Shown one piece after another: positions 26,767 through 35,797 of a stretch of 64,000 bases of DNA (positions are counted from its first letter, which is position 1; each line of letters opens with the position of its first letter). Below the pieces are notes generated by a model, which was given only the letters and a program-made list of their open reading frames with translations, did not search any database and was not told the DNA's origin. Origin of the DNA: Planctomycetota bacterium. Its GTDB lineage: Bacteria; Planctomycetota; UBA8742; UBA2392. Made by a program: the position numbers and the translations under genes. The stretch lies in the NCBI GenBank assembly GCA_016712285.1, contig JADJRK010000001.1, forward strand, positions 2,418,001-2,482,000. The letters run 5' to 3'.

Positions 26767-27582
26767 ATGGAATACTCGGCTGAAAAGGAATTTGCGTTCG
26801 ACTGGATGCGAGAGGTGGCAGAGGTGTTGCGCCCCTACATCGCCGACGCGCAGCGCCGCACCGATTCCACGCGTCAGAAGGCCGCCGGCGACGTGGTCAC
26901 GGCCGCCGACCATGCCGTCAGTGAACTGCTGATCCGCCGCATTTCTGCGCTGTTTCCGCGCGACGCAATCTGCAGCGAGGAGGGGTCTGCCCACGACGAC
27001 CCCACCCGGCGCCGCCGCTGGATCATTGACCCAATCGACGGCACCCGAAGCTTCATCGCAGGCGTGCCCGGCTACAGCGTCATGCTGGCACTTGCCGTGG
27101 AGGGCACGCCGGTGTTTGCCGTTGTCTATGACCCCGTCGAAGATGAAACGTGGTGGGCCGCCGAAGGCCAGGGCGTATGGCGCGGCGAGCAGCGCGTGCT
27201 GCGCCACAGTCGCCCACCCCGCCTGATCTGGAGCCCATTTGCACCCCGCGAAGCCGGCGAAGCAATCGCGCGCGGCCTGGGGATCGATGGCATCGTGATG
27301 TCCGAGAGCTTCGGGTTGCGTGCTGCGATCATGGCCAAGGATGGCGGCGGGGTATGCGCGTCGCGCCCGGGCGGCCCGCACATCTGGGACACCGCCGCGG
27401 GCTGGGTGATCGTGCGCGAAATCGGCGGCAAGGTCACAGGCTACGACGTCTCGCCGATTGAATACCCGCACGCACCGACGTTGCATCCGAGCGGATTTGT
27501 CGCAACCCTCGGCGTTGACCACAACAAGGCCTGCGAGCTGATGCGCGAGTACCTGCCGGGCCTGGAAACAGGGCAGGCCTGA
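26767..27582 (+). CDS. Inositol monophosphatase-family phosphatase
   Basis: A 271-residue Mg-dependent phosphatase. It has AAGDVVTAADHAVSELL, SEEGS with the metal-binding Glu, the central motif WIIDPIDGTRSFIAGVPGYS with two metal-binding Asp, and the C-terminal WDTAAGWVIVREIGGKVT. Members dephosphorylate inositol phosphate, histidinol phosphate, PAP or sugar bisphosphates; the GTRSF form is frequent in histidinol-phosphatase-like members, but the substrate is uncertain. The ppk gene starts 28 bp later, so it may belong to the ppk-ppx transcript. Confidence 0.88.
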   Translation: MEYSAEKEFAFDWMREVAEVLRPYIADAQRRTDSTRQKAAGDVVTAADHAVSELLIRRISALFPRDAICSEEGSAHDDPTRRRRWIIDPIDGTRSFIAGVPGYSVMLALAVEGTPVFAVVYDPVEDETWWAAEGQGVWRGEQRVLRHSRPPRLIWSPFAPREAGEAIARGLGIDGIVMSESFGLRAAIMAKDGGGVCASRPGGPHIWDTAAGWVIVREIGGKVTGYDVSPIEYPHAPTLHPSGFVATLGVDHNKACELMREYLPGLETGQA

Positions 27583-27610
27583 GCGTGCGGCGGCTTTACC
27601 CATTCTTCAT

Positions 27611-29722
27611 ATGCCGCGCCTATGCTCGGCCCAGCAGCGCGCTATGGTCGATGCCGTGGACTTACTGAACCTCACCAACTCCAGTCTCTACATCAACAGG
27701 GAACTGTCGCTGCTTGATTTCAACCGCCGCGTGCTGGCCCAGGCCGGCGACCCGGGCGTGCCACTGCTTGAGCGCATGCGCTTTCTCTCGATCTCGTGCA
27801 ACAACATGGACGAGTTCTTTGAGATCCGCGTCAGCGGCATTAAGCAGCAGACTGAAGCTGGCGTTTCGACCGCGGGCCCCGACGGCATGACGCCGCGCGA
27901 GTTGCTGGCGGCGATCAGCACCAGCGCAAGATCGTTGGTCTCTGAACAGTACCGTGTGTTCAACGAAGTGCTGCTGCCCGAACTGGCAGCCCACCGCATT
28001 CGGATCCTGCGCCGCACGGACTGGACGGCCGAGCAGGCGGCTTGGGTGCGCGGGTACTTCTTGCGCGAGGTCTACCCGCTGTTGACACCGATCGGGCTGG
28101 ACCCTGCCCACCCGTTTCCGAACGTGCTGAACAAGATTCTCAACTTCTTCGTCGTGCTGGAAGGCAAAGACGCGTTCGACCGCAACAGCGGCACCGCCGT
28201 GGTACAGGCCCCGCGCTTGGTGCCTAGGCTGATCCGGATGCCGTCGGACTTGTCCGACGGTCCGCACGATTTCGTGCTGTTGTCGGCTGTGATGCACGCC
28301 AACATCGGCGACCTGTTCGCGGGCATGGAAGTCAAAGGCTGCTACCAGTTCCGCGTCACGCGAAACAGTGACCTGTGGGTCGATGAAGAAGAAGTCGAAG
28401 ACCTGCTCGATGCCGTGCGCTTTGAGCTGCCGCGTCGGCACTATGGCGCCGCGGTGCGGCTGGAAGTTGCGGAAAACTGCCCGCCTGAAGTCGCGCGCTT
28501 TCTGCTGGATCACTTTCACCTGCGCGATGAAGACCTTTACCAGGTCAATGGCCCCGTGAACCTGAACCGATTGATGGCGCTGTATGACCTCACGGACCGG
28601 CCTGAGCTCAAGTACCCGCTACACAAGGCAGGCATCGCCAAAGAGCTGCAGCCGGGTGGTGAACTGCTTGAAGTGCTGCGCAACCGCGACGTGTTGCTGC
28701 ACCACCCCTACCAGTCGTTCGGCCCGGTGCTTGAGTTCGTGCGCGCAGCGGCCAAGGACCCGGCCGTGGTGGCAATCAAGAGCACGCTGTACCGCACCGG
28801 CGCGCACAGCGAGATCGTGGATGCGCTGTACGACGCCGCACGCGCCGGCAAGGAAGTCACCGCAGTCGTGGAACTTCGGGCGCGCTTTGACGAAGCCGCC
28901 AACATTGACCTTGCCACGCGTCTGCAGACCGCCGGCGCACACGTCGTGTATGGCGTCGTGGGCTACAAGACCCACGCCAAGATGCTGTTGGTGGTGCGGC
29001 GCGAAGAGGGCGGCTTGCGCCGCTACGCGCACCTGGGCACGGGCAACTACCACACGGGCACGGCGCGGGCGTACACCGACCTCGGGCTGCTGACGAGCAA
29101 CGAACAGATCTGCGATGACGTAAACCAGTTGTTTCGCGAGCTGACCAGCCTGGGCAACGCCCCGAAACTTCAGCGGCTGTTCTGTTCGCCGTTCACGCTG
29201 AACGATGAGTTGCTTGCACGAATCAACGAGCAGGCCGAACTTGCGCGCCAGGGCAAACCCGCGAGGATTCGCGCCAAGATGAATGCGCTTTCTGATCCTG
29301 GGATCATCAAGGCGCTTTACCTGGCATCGATTGCCGGCGTCCGCATTGAGCTGCTGGTACGCGGCGTGTGCTGTCTGCGCCCTGGAATCGCCGGCGTGTC
29401 TGACAACATTGTCGTGCGCTCAATCATCGGGCGCTTTCTGGAGCATTCGCGGGTGTTCAGCTTTGGCGCCGACGGTGACGTCACCTACGCTGCCAGCGCG
29501 GACTGGATGCAGCGCAACCTGTTTCGGCGCGTGGAAACGTGCTTTCCGCTGCTCGACCCGGTCCTGCGCGCGCGGGTTGTCGAAGAGTGCCTTGACATCC
29601 CCCTCAGTGACAACGTACAGGCATGGCAGCTTCAGCCGGATGGAAACTGGGTACGCTGCACGCCGGGCAATGACCCGCCACTGGTCAGCCAGGAGATCCT
29701 TGCGGCACGGCTGGGTGGTTAA
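27611..29722 (+). CDS. ppk: Polyphosphate kinase 1
   Basis: A 703-residue enzyme that reversibly makes polyphosphate from ATP. The N-terminal domain has SLYINRELSLLDFNRRVL and SCNNMDEFFEIRVSG. The head domain is followed by catalytic domains with GYKTHAKMLLVVRRE (His455, the phosphorylated histidine) and HLGTGNYHTGTARAYTD (His474), and RGVCCLRPGI near the end. Length is normal. Neither this ATG nor one at 27644 (MVDAVDLLN) has a clear Shine-Dalgarno; the conserved block begins after both. The ppx gene starts 8 bp after the stop. Confidence 0.95.
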   Translation: MPRLCSAQQRAMVDAVDLLNLTNSSLYINRELSLLDFNRRVLAQAGDPGVPLLERMRFLSISCNNMDEFFEIRVSGIKQQTEAGVSTAGPDGMTPRELLAAISTSARSLVSEQYRVFNEVLLPELAAHRIRILRRTDWTAEQAAWVRGYFLREVYPLLTPIGLDPAHPFPNVLNKILNFFVVLEGKDAFDRNSGTAVVQAPRLVPRLIRMPSDLSDGPHDFVLLSAVMHANIGDLFAGMEVKGCYQFRVTRNSDLWVDEEEVEDLLDAVRFELPRRHYGAAVRLEVAENCPPEVARFLLDHFHLRDEDLYQVNGPVNLNRLMALYDLTDRPELKYPLHKAGIAKELQPGGELLEVLRNRDVLLHHPYQSFGPVLEFVRAAAKDPAVVAIKSTLYRTGAHSEIVDALYDAARAGKEVTAVVELRARFDEAANIDLATRLQTAGAHVVYGVVGYKTHAKMLLVVRREEGGLRRYAHLGTGNYHTGTARAYTDLGLLTSNEQICDDVNQLFRELTSLGNAPKLQRLFCSPFTLNDELLARINEQAELARQGKPARIRAKMNALSDPGIIKALYLASIAGVRIELLVRGVCCLRPGIAGVSDNIVVRSIIGRFLEHSRVFSFGADGDVTYAASADWMQRNLFRRVETCFPLLDPVLRARVVEECLDIPLSDNVQAWQLQPDGNWVRCTPGNDPPLVSQEILAARLGG

Positions 29723-29730
29723 GAGGCTGC

Positions 29731-31260
29731 GTGCGACTGGCATCGATCGACATCGGTTCAAACTCGGTTCACATGATCATTGCGGACGTTACCGGCCCGC
29801 AATCGTTCTTTGTCGTGGATCGTGAACGTGAGCGCGTCAAGCTTGGCGCAGGCGCGTTCAAGACCGGCAAGCTGCGCGCTGTGCCAATGCAGGCCGCGCT
29901 GGATGCGTTGAAGCGGTTTGCGCTGCTGTGCAAGCGCATGGGGGTGCAGCGGATTCACGCCGTGGCAACCAGCGCTGTGCGCGAAGCCCGCAACGGCCGC
30001 AAGTTTCTTACCGAGGTCAAGCGCCGCACCGGCATCGTGGCGCAACCCATCGGCGGCAAAGATGAAGCCGGCTTGATTTATCGCGGCATCCGGCACGCCA
30101 CAGACCTGCGGGGCCGGCGCGCGCTGATGCTGGACCTTGGCGGCGGCAGCCTTGAGATCATGTATGGCAACGACCAGCGCCTGGTGATCGCCGAAAGTCT
30201 GCCGCTGGGCGTGCAGCGCCTGCGCGACAACTTTGGCGGCCAGGACCCGCTGCCCCGCCGCGCGCGCGACCGCCTGATCAAGCACATCCGCCAGACGGCC
30301 AAGCCCGTGCTTGAACGCGTTCGCAAACGCGGTATCGACACAGTGGTCTGCACCTCGGGCACGCAGATGACGCTGGGGCTGGCATGCCTGCGCCTGCGAG
30401 GGCGTGACCCCTGGGGCTCGCTGAACGGCTATGTGATCCAGACCAGTGAACTGCGCGACCTGCACAGCCAGCTGATCGACACCGACGCGCCCGGGCGCTC
30501 GCGCCTGCCGGGCATCGATGAGCGCCGCTCAGACATTGTGCACTACGGTTCGGCGGTGCTGGTGACGGTGCTTGAGATTGTCGGCGCCAGCGAGTTTCAG
30601 CTTTGCGGCGCGAGCCTGCGCGAGGGCCTGCTGCTGCAACGCATGGAAAAGGCAGGCTCTCGGCGCGACACGCAGTTGGTGCGCGTTGCCGCGGCGACTG
30701 AGCTTGTTGCGCGCGCCGGCGGTGAACCGCAACGGGCCCGGCGGGTCGCCGATCTTTCGCTGCGGCTGTTCGACGGCGCCAGCCGCGCCCACAAGCTGGC
30801 CAAGCGCGAACGCGGGCTGCTCGAGATCGCGGCGCTGGTCGCCGACCTGGGCCGGCACCTGTACCACGAAGACCGTGAGCACCTTACGTATCAGATTGTG
30901 CGCGGCGGCGGGCTGCGCGGCTTGACCGATACCGAGCTGGAGATTGTCGGCCTGACCGCGCGCTATTCACGCGGGGGCGCGCCCAAGGCGCGGCACCGCC
31001 ACTTTGCGGAGCTGGACACCGATTCGCAACACATTGTGCGGGTGCTGGCCGGCATCCTGCGCATCGCCGACGGCCTTGACCGGGGCCGCGCAGGCGTGGT
31101 CAAGGACATTCGCTGCCGCCTCACGCGCGACACGCTGCGAATCTCGCCCGTCGCCCGCGGCGACGCCAGCCTGGAAGTCTGGTCTGCAACCAAGGCCGCC
31201 AAGCTGTTCGCACAGGTGGTTGACCTTGAGATCGTGATCAACGGTGTAAAGCCGCGCTGA
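29731..31260 (+). CDS. ppx: Exopolyphosphatase (Ppx/GppA family)
   Basis: A 509-residue ASKHA-fold phosphohydrolase removing terminal phosphate from polyphosphate or pppGpp. It has the phosphate-1 motif ASIDIGSNSVHMIIAD, HAVATSAVREARNG, the phosphate-2 loop MLDLGGGSLEI and SLPLGVQRLRDNF. The second half (about 310-490) is a C-terminal HD-type helical domain. GTG start. Adjacent and co-directional with ppk, so polyphosphate synthesis and breakdown are encoded together. Confidence 0.93.
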   Translation: MRLASIDIGSNSVHMIIADVTGPQSFFVVDRERERVKLGAGAFKTGKLRAVPMQAALDALKRFALLCKRMGVQRIHAVATSAVREARNGRKFLTEVKRRTGIVAQPIGGKDEAGLIYRGIRHATDLRGRRALMLDLGGGSLEIMYGNDQRLVIAESLPLGVQRLRDNFGGQDPLPRRARDRLIKHIRQTAKPVLERVRKRGIDTVVCTSGTQMTLGLACLRLRGRDPWGSLNGYVIQTSELRDLHSQLIDTDAPGRSRLPGIDERRSDIVHYGSAVLVTVLEIVGASEFQLCGASLREGLLLQRMEKAGSRRDTQLVRVAAATELVARAGGEPQRARRVADLSLRLFDGASRAHKLAKRERGLLEIAALVADLGRHLYHEDREHLTYQIVRGGGLRGLTDTELEIVGLTARYSRGGAPKARHRHFAELDTDSQHIVRVLAGILRIADGLDRGRAGVVKDIRCRLTRDTLRISPVARGDASLEVWSATKAAKLFAQVVDLEIVINGVKPR

Positions 31261-31269
31261 CCCGCGCCG

Positions 31270-32802
31270 CTACTCCAACGCTGCCAGCACGCTGTCAATG
31301 CCGCCGCGATCAACGACTTCGCGCACGCGGGCGAAGTCTTCGTGCAAGACGCGGTCTTGTTTGAGCGGCTTGACCACTTTGCGCAGCGCACCGGCGATGG
31401 CCTCGACGTTGCGGCCGGCTTTGAGCGGCTTGTGGTAGTCCAGCGCCAGGCGCCCAGCCAGCAGCTCAATGCTGACGATGTGCTGCAGATTCTCGAAAAT
31501 CATGGCGGCCTTAAGCGCGGCGGTCACGCCCATGCTGACGTGGTCTTCTTTGTTCGCGCTGGTCGGAATGCTGTCGACGCTGGCGGGATGGCTGAAGACT
31601 TTGTTTTCGCTGGCCAGTGCAGCCGCCACGACCTGCGCGATCATGAGCCCGCTGTTCAGCCCGCTGCCCTGCACCAGAAAGGGCGGCAGGTTGGACAGGT
31701 CCGGGTTCACCATCTGTTCGGTGCGGCGCTCGCTGATGCTGCCCAGCTCAGACATCAGGATGGCCAGAAAGTCGAGCGCCTGGGAAAGCGGCTGACCGTG
31801 AAAGTTGCCGGCGCTGATCACGTCGCCGTCTTCTGGAAACAGCAGCGGGTTGTCGGTGACGGCGTTGAGTTCGCGTTCAAAGATCTGCTTGACGAAAGCA
31901 AAGCCGTCGCGCGCCGCGCCGTGCACCTGTGGCACGCAACGCAGCGAGTAGGCGTCCTGCACGCGCGGGTCGTTCTCGCGGTGGCTTTCGCGGATCGCGC
32001 TGCCTTGCAGCATCTTCAGCATGTTGCGCGCCACCAGCGCGTGGCCGGGGTGCGGCCGAATCGCCGCCACGCGCGGGTCAAAGGGGCTGTCGCTGCCGCG
32101 CATGGCCTCAAGCGTGAGCGCAGCCGCCGCGTCGCACACCTTGATCCAGCGCTGCATGCCGCAGATCGTTGCCAAGCCGATGGCTTGGATGATCTGTGTG
32201 CCATTGATCAGCGCCAGGCCCTCTTTGGCTTTGAGCGTGATGGGTTTGAGGCCGGCCTTCTTGAGTGCCGCAGCGGCTTTGCCAAGCTTGCCGTTGTGGT
32301 ACGCCTTGCCTTCACCCAGCAGGGTCAGCGCGATGTGCGCCAGCGGCGCCAGGTCGCCGGAAGCGCCGACGCTGCCCTTGCGCGGCACCCACGGGACGAC
32401 GGGCGAGTTCAGCAGCGCGACAAATGCATCCACCACGTCTTGCCGCACGCCGGAGTTGCCGCTGACCAGGCTGTTCACGCGCAGCAGCATCGCCAGCCGC
32501 ACGACGGGCAGGGGCAGAGGCTCGCCGACACCGCAGGCGTGGCTGCGGATCAGATTGAGCTGCAACTGGTCAAGCTGCTCGTCAGGGATGCGGACGCTGG
32601 CCAGTTTGCCAAAGCCGGTGTTGACGCCGTAGACGGGCTGGTTGCGCGCAAGCAGTTTTTCAACAAAGGCACGGCCGCGCTTCACCGCGGCGCGCGCACC
32701 AACTGACACCTCAACTGACGGGAAGCCGCCGTGCAGAAAGCGGTCGACCTGGGCAAGCGTCAAGGACTGCCCATCCAGCGTAAGCATGTCACGTTTAGCC
32801 AT
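31270..32802 (-). CDS. hutH: Histidine ammonia-lyase
   Basis: A 510-residue enzyme releasing ammonia from histidine to give urocanate. The MIO cofactor forms from Ala147-Ser148-Gly149 in GSVGASGDLAPLAH. Other family motifs are VYGVNTGFGKLAS, NLIRSHACGVGEPL, FHGQPLSQALDFLAIL (ISAGNFHG) and TSANKEDHVSMG. Length is typical. No hutU, hutI or hutG lies nearby, so histidine catabolism must be completed from elsewhere, or the enzyme has another use. It converges with ppx. Confidence 0.95.
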   Translation of the reverse strand: MAKRDMLTLDGQSLTLAQVDRFLHGGFPSVEVSVGARAAVKRGRAFVEKLLARNQPVYGVNTGFGKLASVRIPDEQLDQLQLNLIRSHACGVGEPLPLPVVRLAMLLRVNSLVSGNSGVRQDVVDAFVALLNSPVVPWVPRKGSVGASGDLAPLAHIALTLLGEGKAYHNGKLGKAAAALKKAGLKPITLKAKEGLALINGTQIIQAIGLATICGMQRWIKVCDAAAALTLEAMRGSDSPFDPRVAAIRPHPGHALVARNMLKMLQGSAIRESHRENDPRVQDAYSLRCVPQVHGAARDGFAFVKQIFERELNAVTDNPLLFPEDGDVISAGNFHGQPLSQALDFLAILMSELGSISERRTEQMVNPDLSNLPPFLVQGSGLNSGLMIAQVVAAALASENKVFSHPASVDSIPTSANKEDHVSMGVTAALKAAMIFENLQHIVSIELLAGRLALDYHKPLKAGRNVEAIAGALRKVVKPLKQDRVLHEDFARVREVVDRGGIDSVLAALE

Positions 32803-32837
32803 GGCCGGAAGTTAGCTGCGCCAGCAACCGATTCAAT

Positions 32838-33050
32838 GGACAGAGGTCTTGGGAGTTGGGAGACAGGCGACGCAAGCCTCGGGGCGCGCCTGAGCGCCCG
32901 AAGGGCGCGAAACGCATTCGATACATGGCGCGCCGTCCGGGCGCTGTACTGCCTGTTCTGCGTCGCCGCGGCGGTGATCTATCCGCCCGTTCCTGCTTCC
33001 AACCACCTGCTTCCTGCCTCCTGCCACCTGCCACCTGCCTCCTGTCATCG
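32838..33050. repeat. Simple-sequence repeat region between hutH and the LOG-family gene
   Basis: The right part (about 32985-33048) is a run of degenerate CCTGCCACCTGCCTCC units. The left part (32842-32868) has complementary TTGGGAGTTGGGAGACAGG, so the region can fold into an imperfect long hairpin. No gene is supported here. Confidence 0.6.
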
Positions 33051-33761
33051 CTACTTCTTTGGTGGCTGGATCTGCCTTGTGTCGTGGCCGATGGTTCGGC
33101 CTTTTTTGGCGGGGCTTCGCTTGTGGAACTCCACTATGTAGCGCACGGCGTCGTCCACGTCTGACGTGCGATGAAACAGGTCGAGGTCAACGTCGTTGAC
33201 GTGCTTCCACTGGTCGCACATCGTCGCCTTCATCCAGTCGTACAGGCCCTGCCAGTAGTCCATTCCGAACAGCACGCACGGGATGCGCCGGATTTTCAGC
33301 GTCTGCACCAGCGTCAGCACCTCGAACATCTCGTCCATTGTCCCAAAGCCGCCGGGCATGAACACGAAGGCCTCGCTGTACTTCACAAACATCACCTTGC
33401 GGATGAAGAAGTAGCGAAAGTCCACCAGCGTCTTGGCGTATGGGTTCGCTTCCTGCTCCATGGGCAAGTCAATCGCCAGGCCTACGCTGTCGCCACCGGC
33501 TTCCACTGCGCCGCGGTTGCCCGCTTCCATCACGCCCGGGCCGCCGCCCGTGATTACGCCATAGCCGGCTTCCACAAGTTTGCGCCCCAGTTCCACGGTG
33601 GTCTTGTACAGCGGGTCGTCCGGGTGGGTGCGTGCGCTGCCAAAGATCGAGACACACTTGCCAACCTTGCTGAGGGTGTCGAAGCCTTCGACAAACTCGG
33701 CCATGACACGAAACACCTGCCAGGTGTCCCGCAGGCCCTCGATTACTTCGCCTTTGCGCAT
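33051..33761 (-). CDS. LOG-family protein (TIGR00730 type)
   Basis: A 236-residue Rossmann-like nucleotide-binding protein of the lysine-decarboxylase-like/LOG family, whose members hydrolyse nucleoside 5'-monophosphates to base and ribose phosphate. Motifs: VSIFGSARTHPDDPLY, GGGPGVMEAGNRGA, and the catalytic MPGGFGTMDEMFEVLTLVQ (PGGxGTxxE). The start MRKGEVIEGL fits. Lysine decarboxylase is an old misannotation of this family. Confidence 0.87.
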   Translation of the reverse strand: MRKGEVIEGLRDTWQVFRVMAEFVEGFDTLSKVGKCVSIFGSARTHPDDPLYKTTVELGRKLVEAGYGVITGGGPGVMEAGNRGAVEAGGDSVGLAIDLPMEQEANPYAKTLVDFRYFFIRKVMFVKYSEAFVFMPGGFGTMDEMFEVLTLVQTLKIRRIPCVLFGMDYWQGLYDWMKATMCDQWKHVNDVDLDLFHRTSDVDDAVRYIVEFHKRSPAKKGRTIGHDTRQIQPPKK

Positions 33762-34072
33762 GGCGTACTCCGTGTGCTGTAGAGGTGGGATTGTGATGTT
33801 CCGCGACGCCCGCGATAGGGAAAAGGCGCTAATTCCGGCATCTCAAGACCACAATCGGCAATGATTTAGACACTTCCGAGCGTTAACTGCATGGGGCGGC
33901 AGAGTGTATGGCCCCGGGGAAGGGTGTCCAGAATCACCGGCAAATTGACCAATTCAGGCAGTTTTCCAGAATTGCCTGACATACGGGAACGAACATGTAT
34001 AAGAGCGCAAGTGACAACCTGAACGTAGTTTACGCGCCCGCCGCGAGGCTGGACGCCAGCGCCGAAGAGCCC
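33762..34072. other. Intergenic leader between the LOG gene and thiL
   Basis: Divergent promoter region of about 310 bp. I see a 7-bp hairpin TCAGGCA/TGCCTGA (33954-33979) upstream of thiL and no conserved TPP-riboswitch core. An alternative in-frame thiL ATG lies at 33995. Confidence 0.4.
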
Positions 34073-35080
34073 ATGACCAAGCACGCACCAAGATCCAGCG
34101 ACGAATTCGAGTACATCCGGTGGCTTCGCAGCGAGCTGCCGCCATCCGGCCCGAACCTCGAAGTAGGCCCAGGCGACGATTGCGCCATCCTGCGCGTCAG
34201 CAATGACAAGCTGGCCCTGAAGATTGACAGTGTCATCGAGGGCAAGCACTTCGTGCTGTACGACAAGGGTGTGCGTCGGCCGCCCGTGCTGGGCCCCGCG
34301 TCTACGCCGGAAGAAGTCGGCCGCAAAGCCATCACGCGCTGCCTTTCTGACCTGGCTGCGATGGGTGCCACGCCGGTGTCGTGCATGGTTGCGGTTACGC
34401 TGCACACGGGGGCGCCGGTTAAACTGCGCGAAGACCTGTTTCTTGGCATCAGCAAGACCTGCGCGACGTACGGCTTGTCTTTGGCCGGCGGCGACACCCA
34501 AAGCTGGGACGGCCCGCTGAGCATCACCGTCAGCATGATCGGTTCGATGAACGGCGTGCGCCCCGCCCTGCGCGCGGGTGCCGCGCCCGGCGACGTGATC
34601 GCGATTACCGGCAGCCTGGGCGGCAGCATTTTGGGCAAGCACCTGCGCTTTGAGCCGCGCATCGCTGAAGGGCGCTTCCTGGCTGAACGCGGCGTCAGCG
34701 CGATGATCGACATTTCTGACGGTCTCAGCGGCGACATCACCCGCATCTGCGAAGAGAGCGGACTGCGCTTCAAGGTTGGCGCTGACATCGCCGCGGAAGC
34801 CGTCCCCGTAAGCAAGTCGGCGCGGCGCCTGGCCAAGCTCGAGAATCAGGGCGCGGAGCGCGCCATGCATCACGCTCTTCACGACGGCGAAGACTTTGAG
34901 CTGTTGTTTATCGTCAAGCCGAACCGCTGGAAGGCGATCATCAAGGAATGGCCGTTCGATGTGCCAATCCGTGCGCTCGGCATGATGCGTGCCTTGAAGA
35001 AGGATGAGCCGCTGGTGCGGATTCTTCGGAAGGGCGAACCCGAAGCGCTCGAAGTCTTGAGCTGGGTGCACCAGCTGTAA
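34073..35080 (+). CDS. thiL: Thiamine-monophosphate kinase
   Basis: A 335-residue AIRS-superfamily kinase making thiamine diphosphate from thiamine monophosphate. Motifs in order: EFEYIRWL, GPGDDCAIL, KIDSVIEGKHF, AITRCLSDLAAMGATP, LAGGDTQSWDGPLSI, MIDISDGLSGDI and ALHDGEDFELLF. The chosen ATG (MTKHAPRSSDEF) is close to the usual N-terminus; a start at 33995 would add 26 residues. The related selenophosphate synthetase SelD is less likely because the N-terminal Sec/Cys region of SelD is missing. Confidence 0.88.
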   Translation: MTKHAPRSSDEFEYIRWLRSELPPSGPNLEVGPGDDCAILRVSNDKLALKIDSVIEGKHFVLYDKGVRRPPVLGPASTPEEVGRKAITRCLSDLAAMGATPVSCMVAVTLHTGAPVKLREDLFLGISKTCATYGLSLAGGDTQSWDGPLSITVSMIGSMNGVRPALRAGAAPGDVIAITGSLGGSILGKHLRFEPRIAEGRFLAERGVSAMIDISDGLSGDITRICEESGLRFKVGADIAAEAVPVSKSARRLAKLENQGAERAMHHALHDGEDFELLFIVKPNRWKAIIKEWPFDVPIRALGMMRALKKDEPLVRILRKGEPEALEVLSWVHQL

Positions 35081-35252
35081 GGCTTAACGCAAGTTTGGCT
35101 TCGGTCCGGCAATTCATTAACGTGTGCAATCGGTCGGAAACCGCGAAGCGTGAGGCTTCGCGGGCGATAGTCAGGTGATTTGCCCGACACTCGGCATTGC
35201 GCCGTGATAGAATAACAGTGACGAGATTCACCTCGTCGGGTTGGAGTACCGT

Positions 35253-35747
35253 ATGACCAAGCTATTGCTGCAAAGCCCGAACCCACAAGCCACCATCCAG
35301 ATTGGGCGAATCCTGGGCACCTGTCTGCCGCGCGGAAGCTTCGTTGCCCTGGACGGAATCCTGGGTGCCGGCAAGACCCAACTGGTCAAGGGCATCGCGT
35401 GCGGCCTGGACGAAGGCGGCTGGGCGGGCCTGCGCAGCCCCACGTTTACGCTGATGCTGAGCTATCACGGCGGCCGCTGCGTGTTGCACCACGTAGACTT
35501 TTACCGACTGAATGAAGCGCCGGAACTGCCGGGAGAAATCCTGGAAGCCATGAACAGCGAGCGCGATATCACGGTGGTCGAGTGGGCCAGCATCTGGCGC
35601 GAGGTTTGGCCCGAGCGCTACATTCATGTTTCGATCGAGGTAGAAGACGACGACAAGCGGCGCGTCGCGATCGACGACCCGTTTTCAGTCTGCCCTGAGA
35701 TTCCCAAGGCGCTGGAAGAATTCACCGTCCAGCCCGCCGAGACTTAG
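35253..35747 (+). CDS. tsaE: tRNA threonylcarbamoyladenosine biosynthesis ATPase TsaE
   Basis: A 164-residue P-loop ATPase required with TsaB and TsaD for t6A modification of ANN-decoding tRNAs. Walker A is GILGAGKTQ (35-43), the switch region is SPTFTLMLSY (62-71), HVDFYRL is at 80-86, and VVEWASIW is typical of YjeE/TsaE. A Shine-Dalgarno (TTGGAG) is well placed. A small hairpin GACGAG-ATTCAC-CTCGTC (35220-35237) ends just before it, and a stronger one CCGCGAAGC/GCTTCGCGG lies at 35141-35163. Confidence 0.92.
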   Translation: MTKLLLQSPNPQATIQIGRILGTCLPRGSFVALDGILGAGKTQLVKGIACGLDEGGWAGLRSPTFTLMLSYHGGRCVLHHVDFYRLNEAPELPGEILEAMNSERDITVVEWASIWREVWPERYIHVSIEVEDDDKRRVAIDDPFSVCPEIPKALEEFTVQPAET

Positions 35748-35797
35748 CCAATCGCACCCGCGGCGGCTCACTTTGACGCCTGACGCACCGTACAACG

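Noticed and set aside
32985..33048. CRISPR array
   Set aside because: The repeats are short, degenerate and contiguous, without spacers of constant length or cas genes.
33051..33761. Lysine decarboxylase
   Set aside because: The PGGxGTxxE motif identifies the LOG/nucleotide-hydrolase family; the decarboxylase name is a historical misannotation.
33762..34072. TPP riboswitch before thiL
   Set aside because: The conserved CUGAGA and associated core are not present; only a simple hairpin is visible.
34073..35080. Selenophosphate synthetase (selD), given nearby selB
   Set aside because: The motifs and length match thiL, and the N-terminal Cys/Sec-containing region of SelD is missing.
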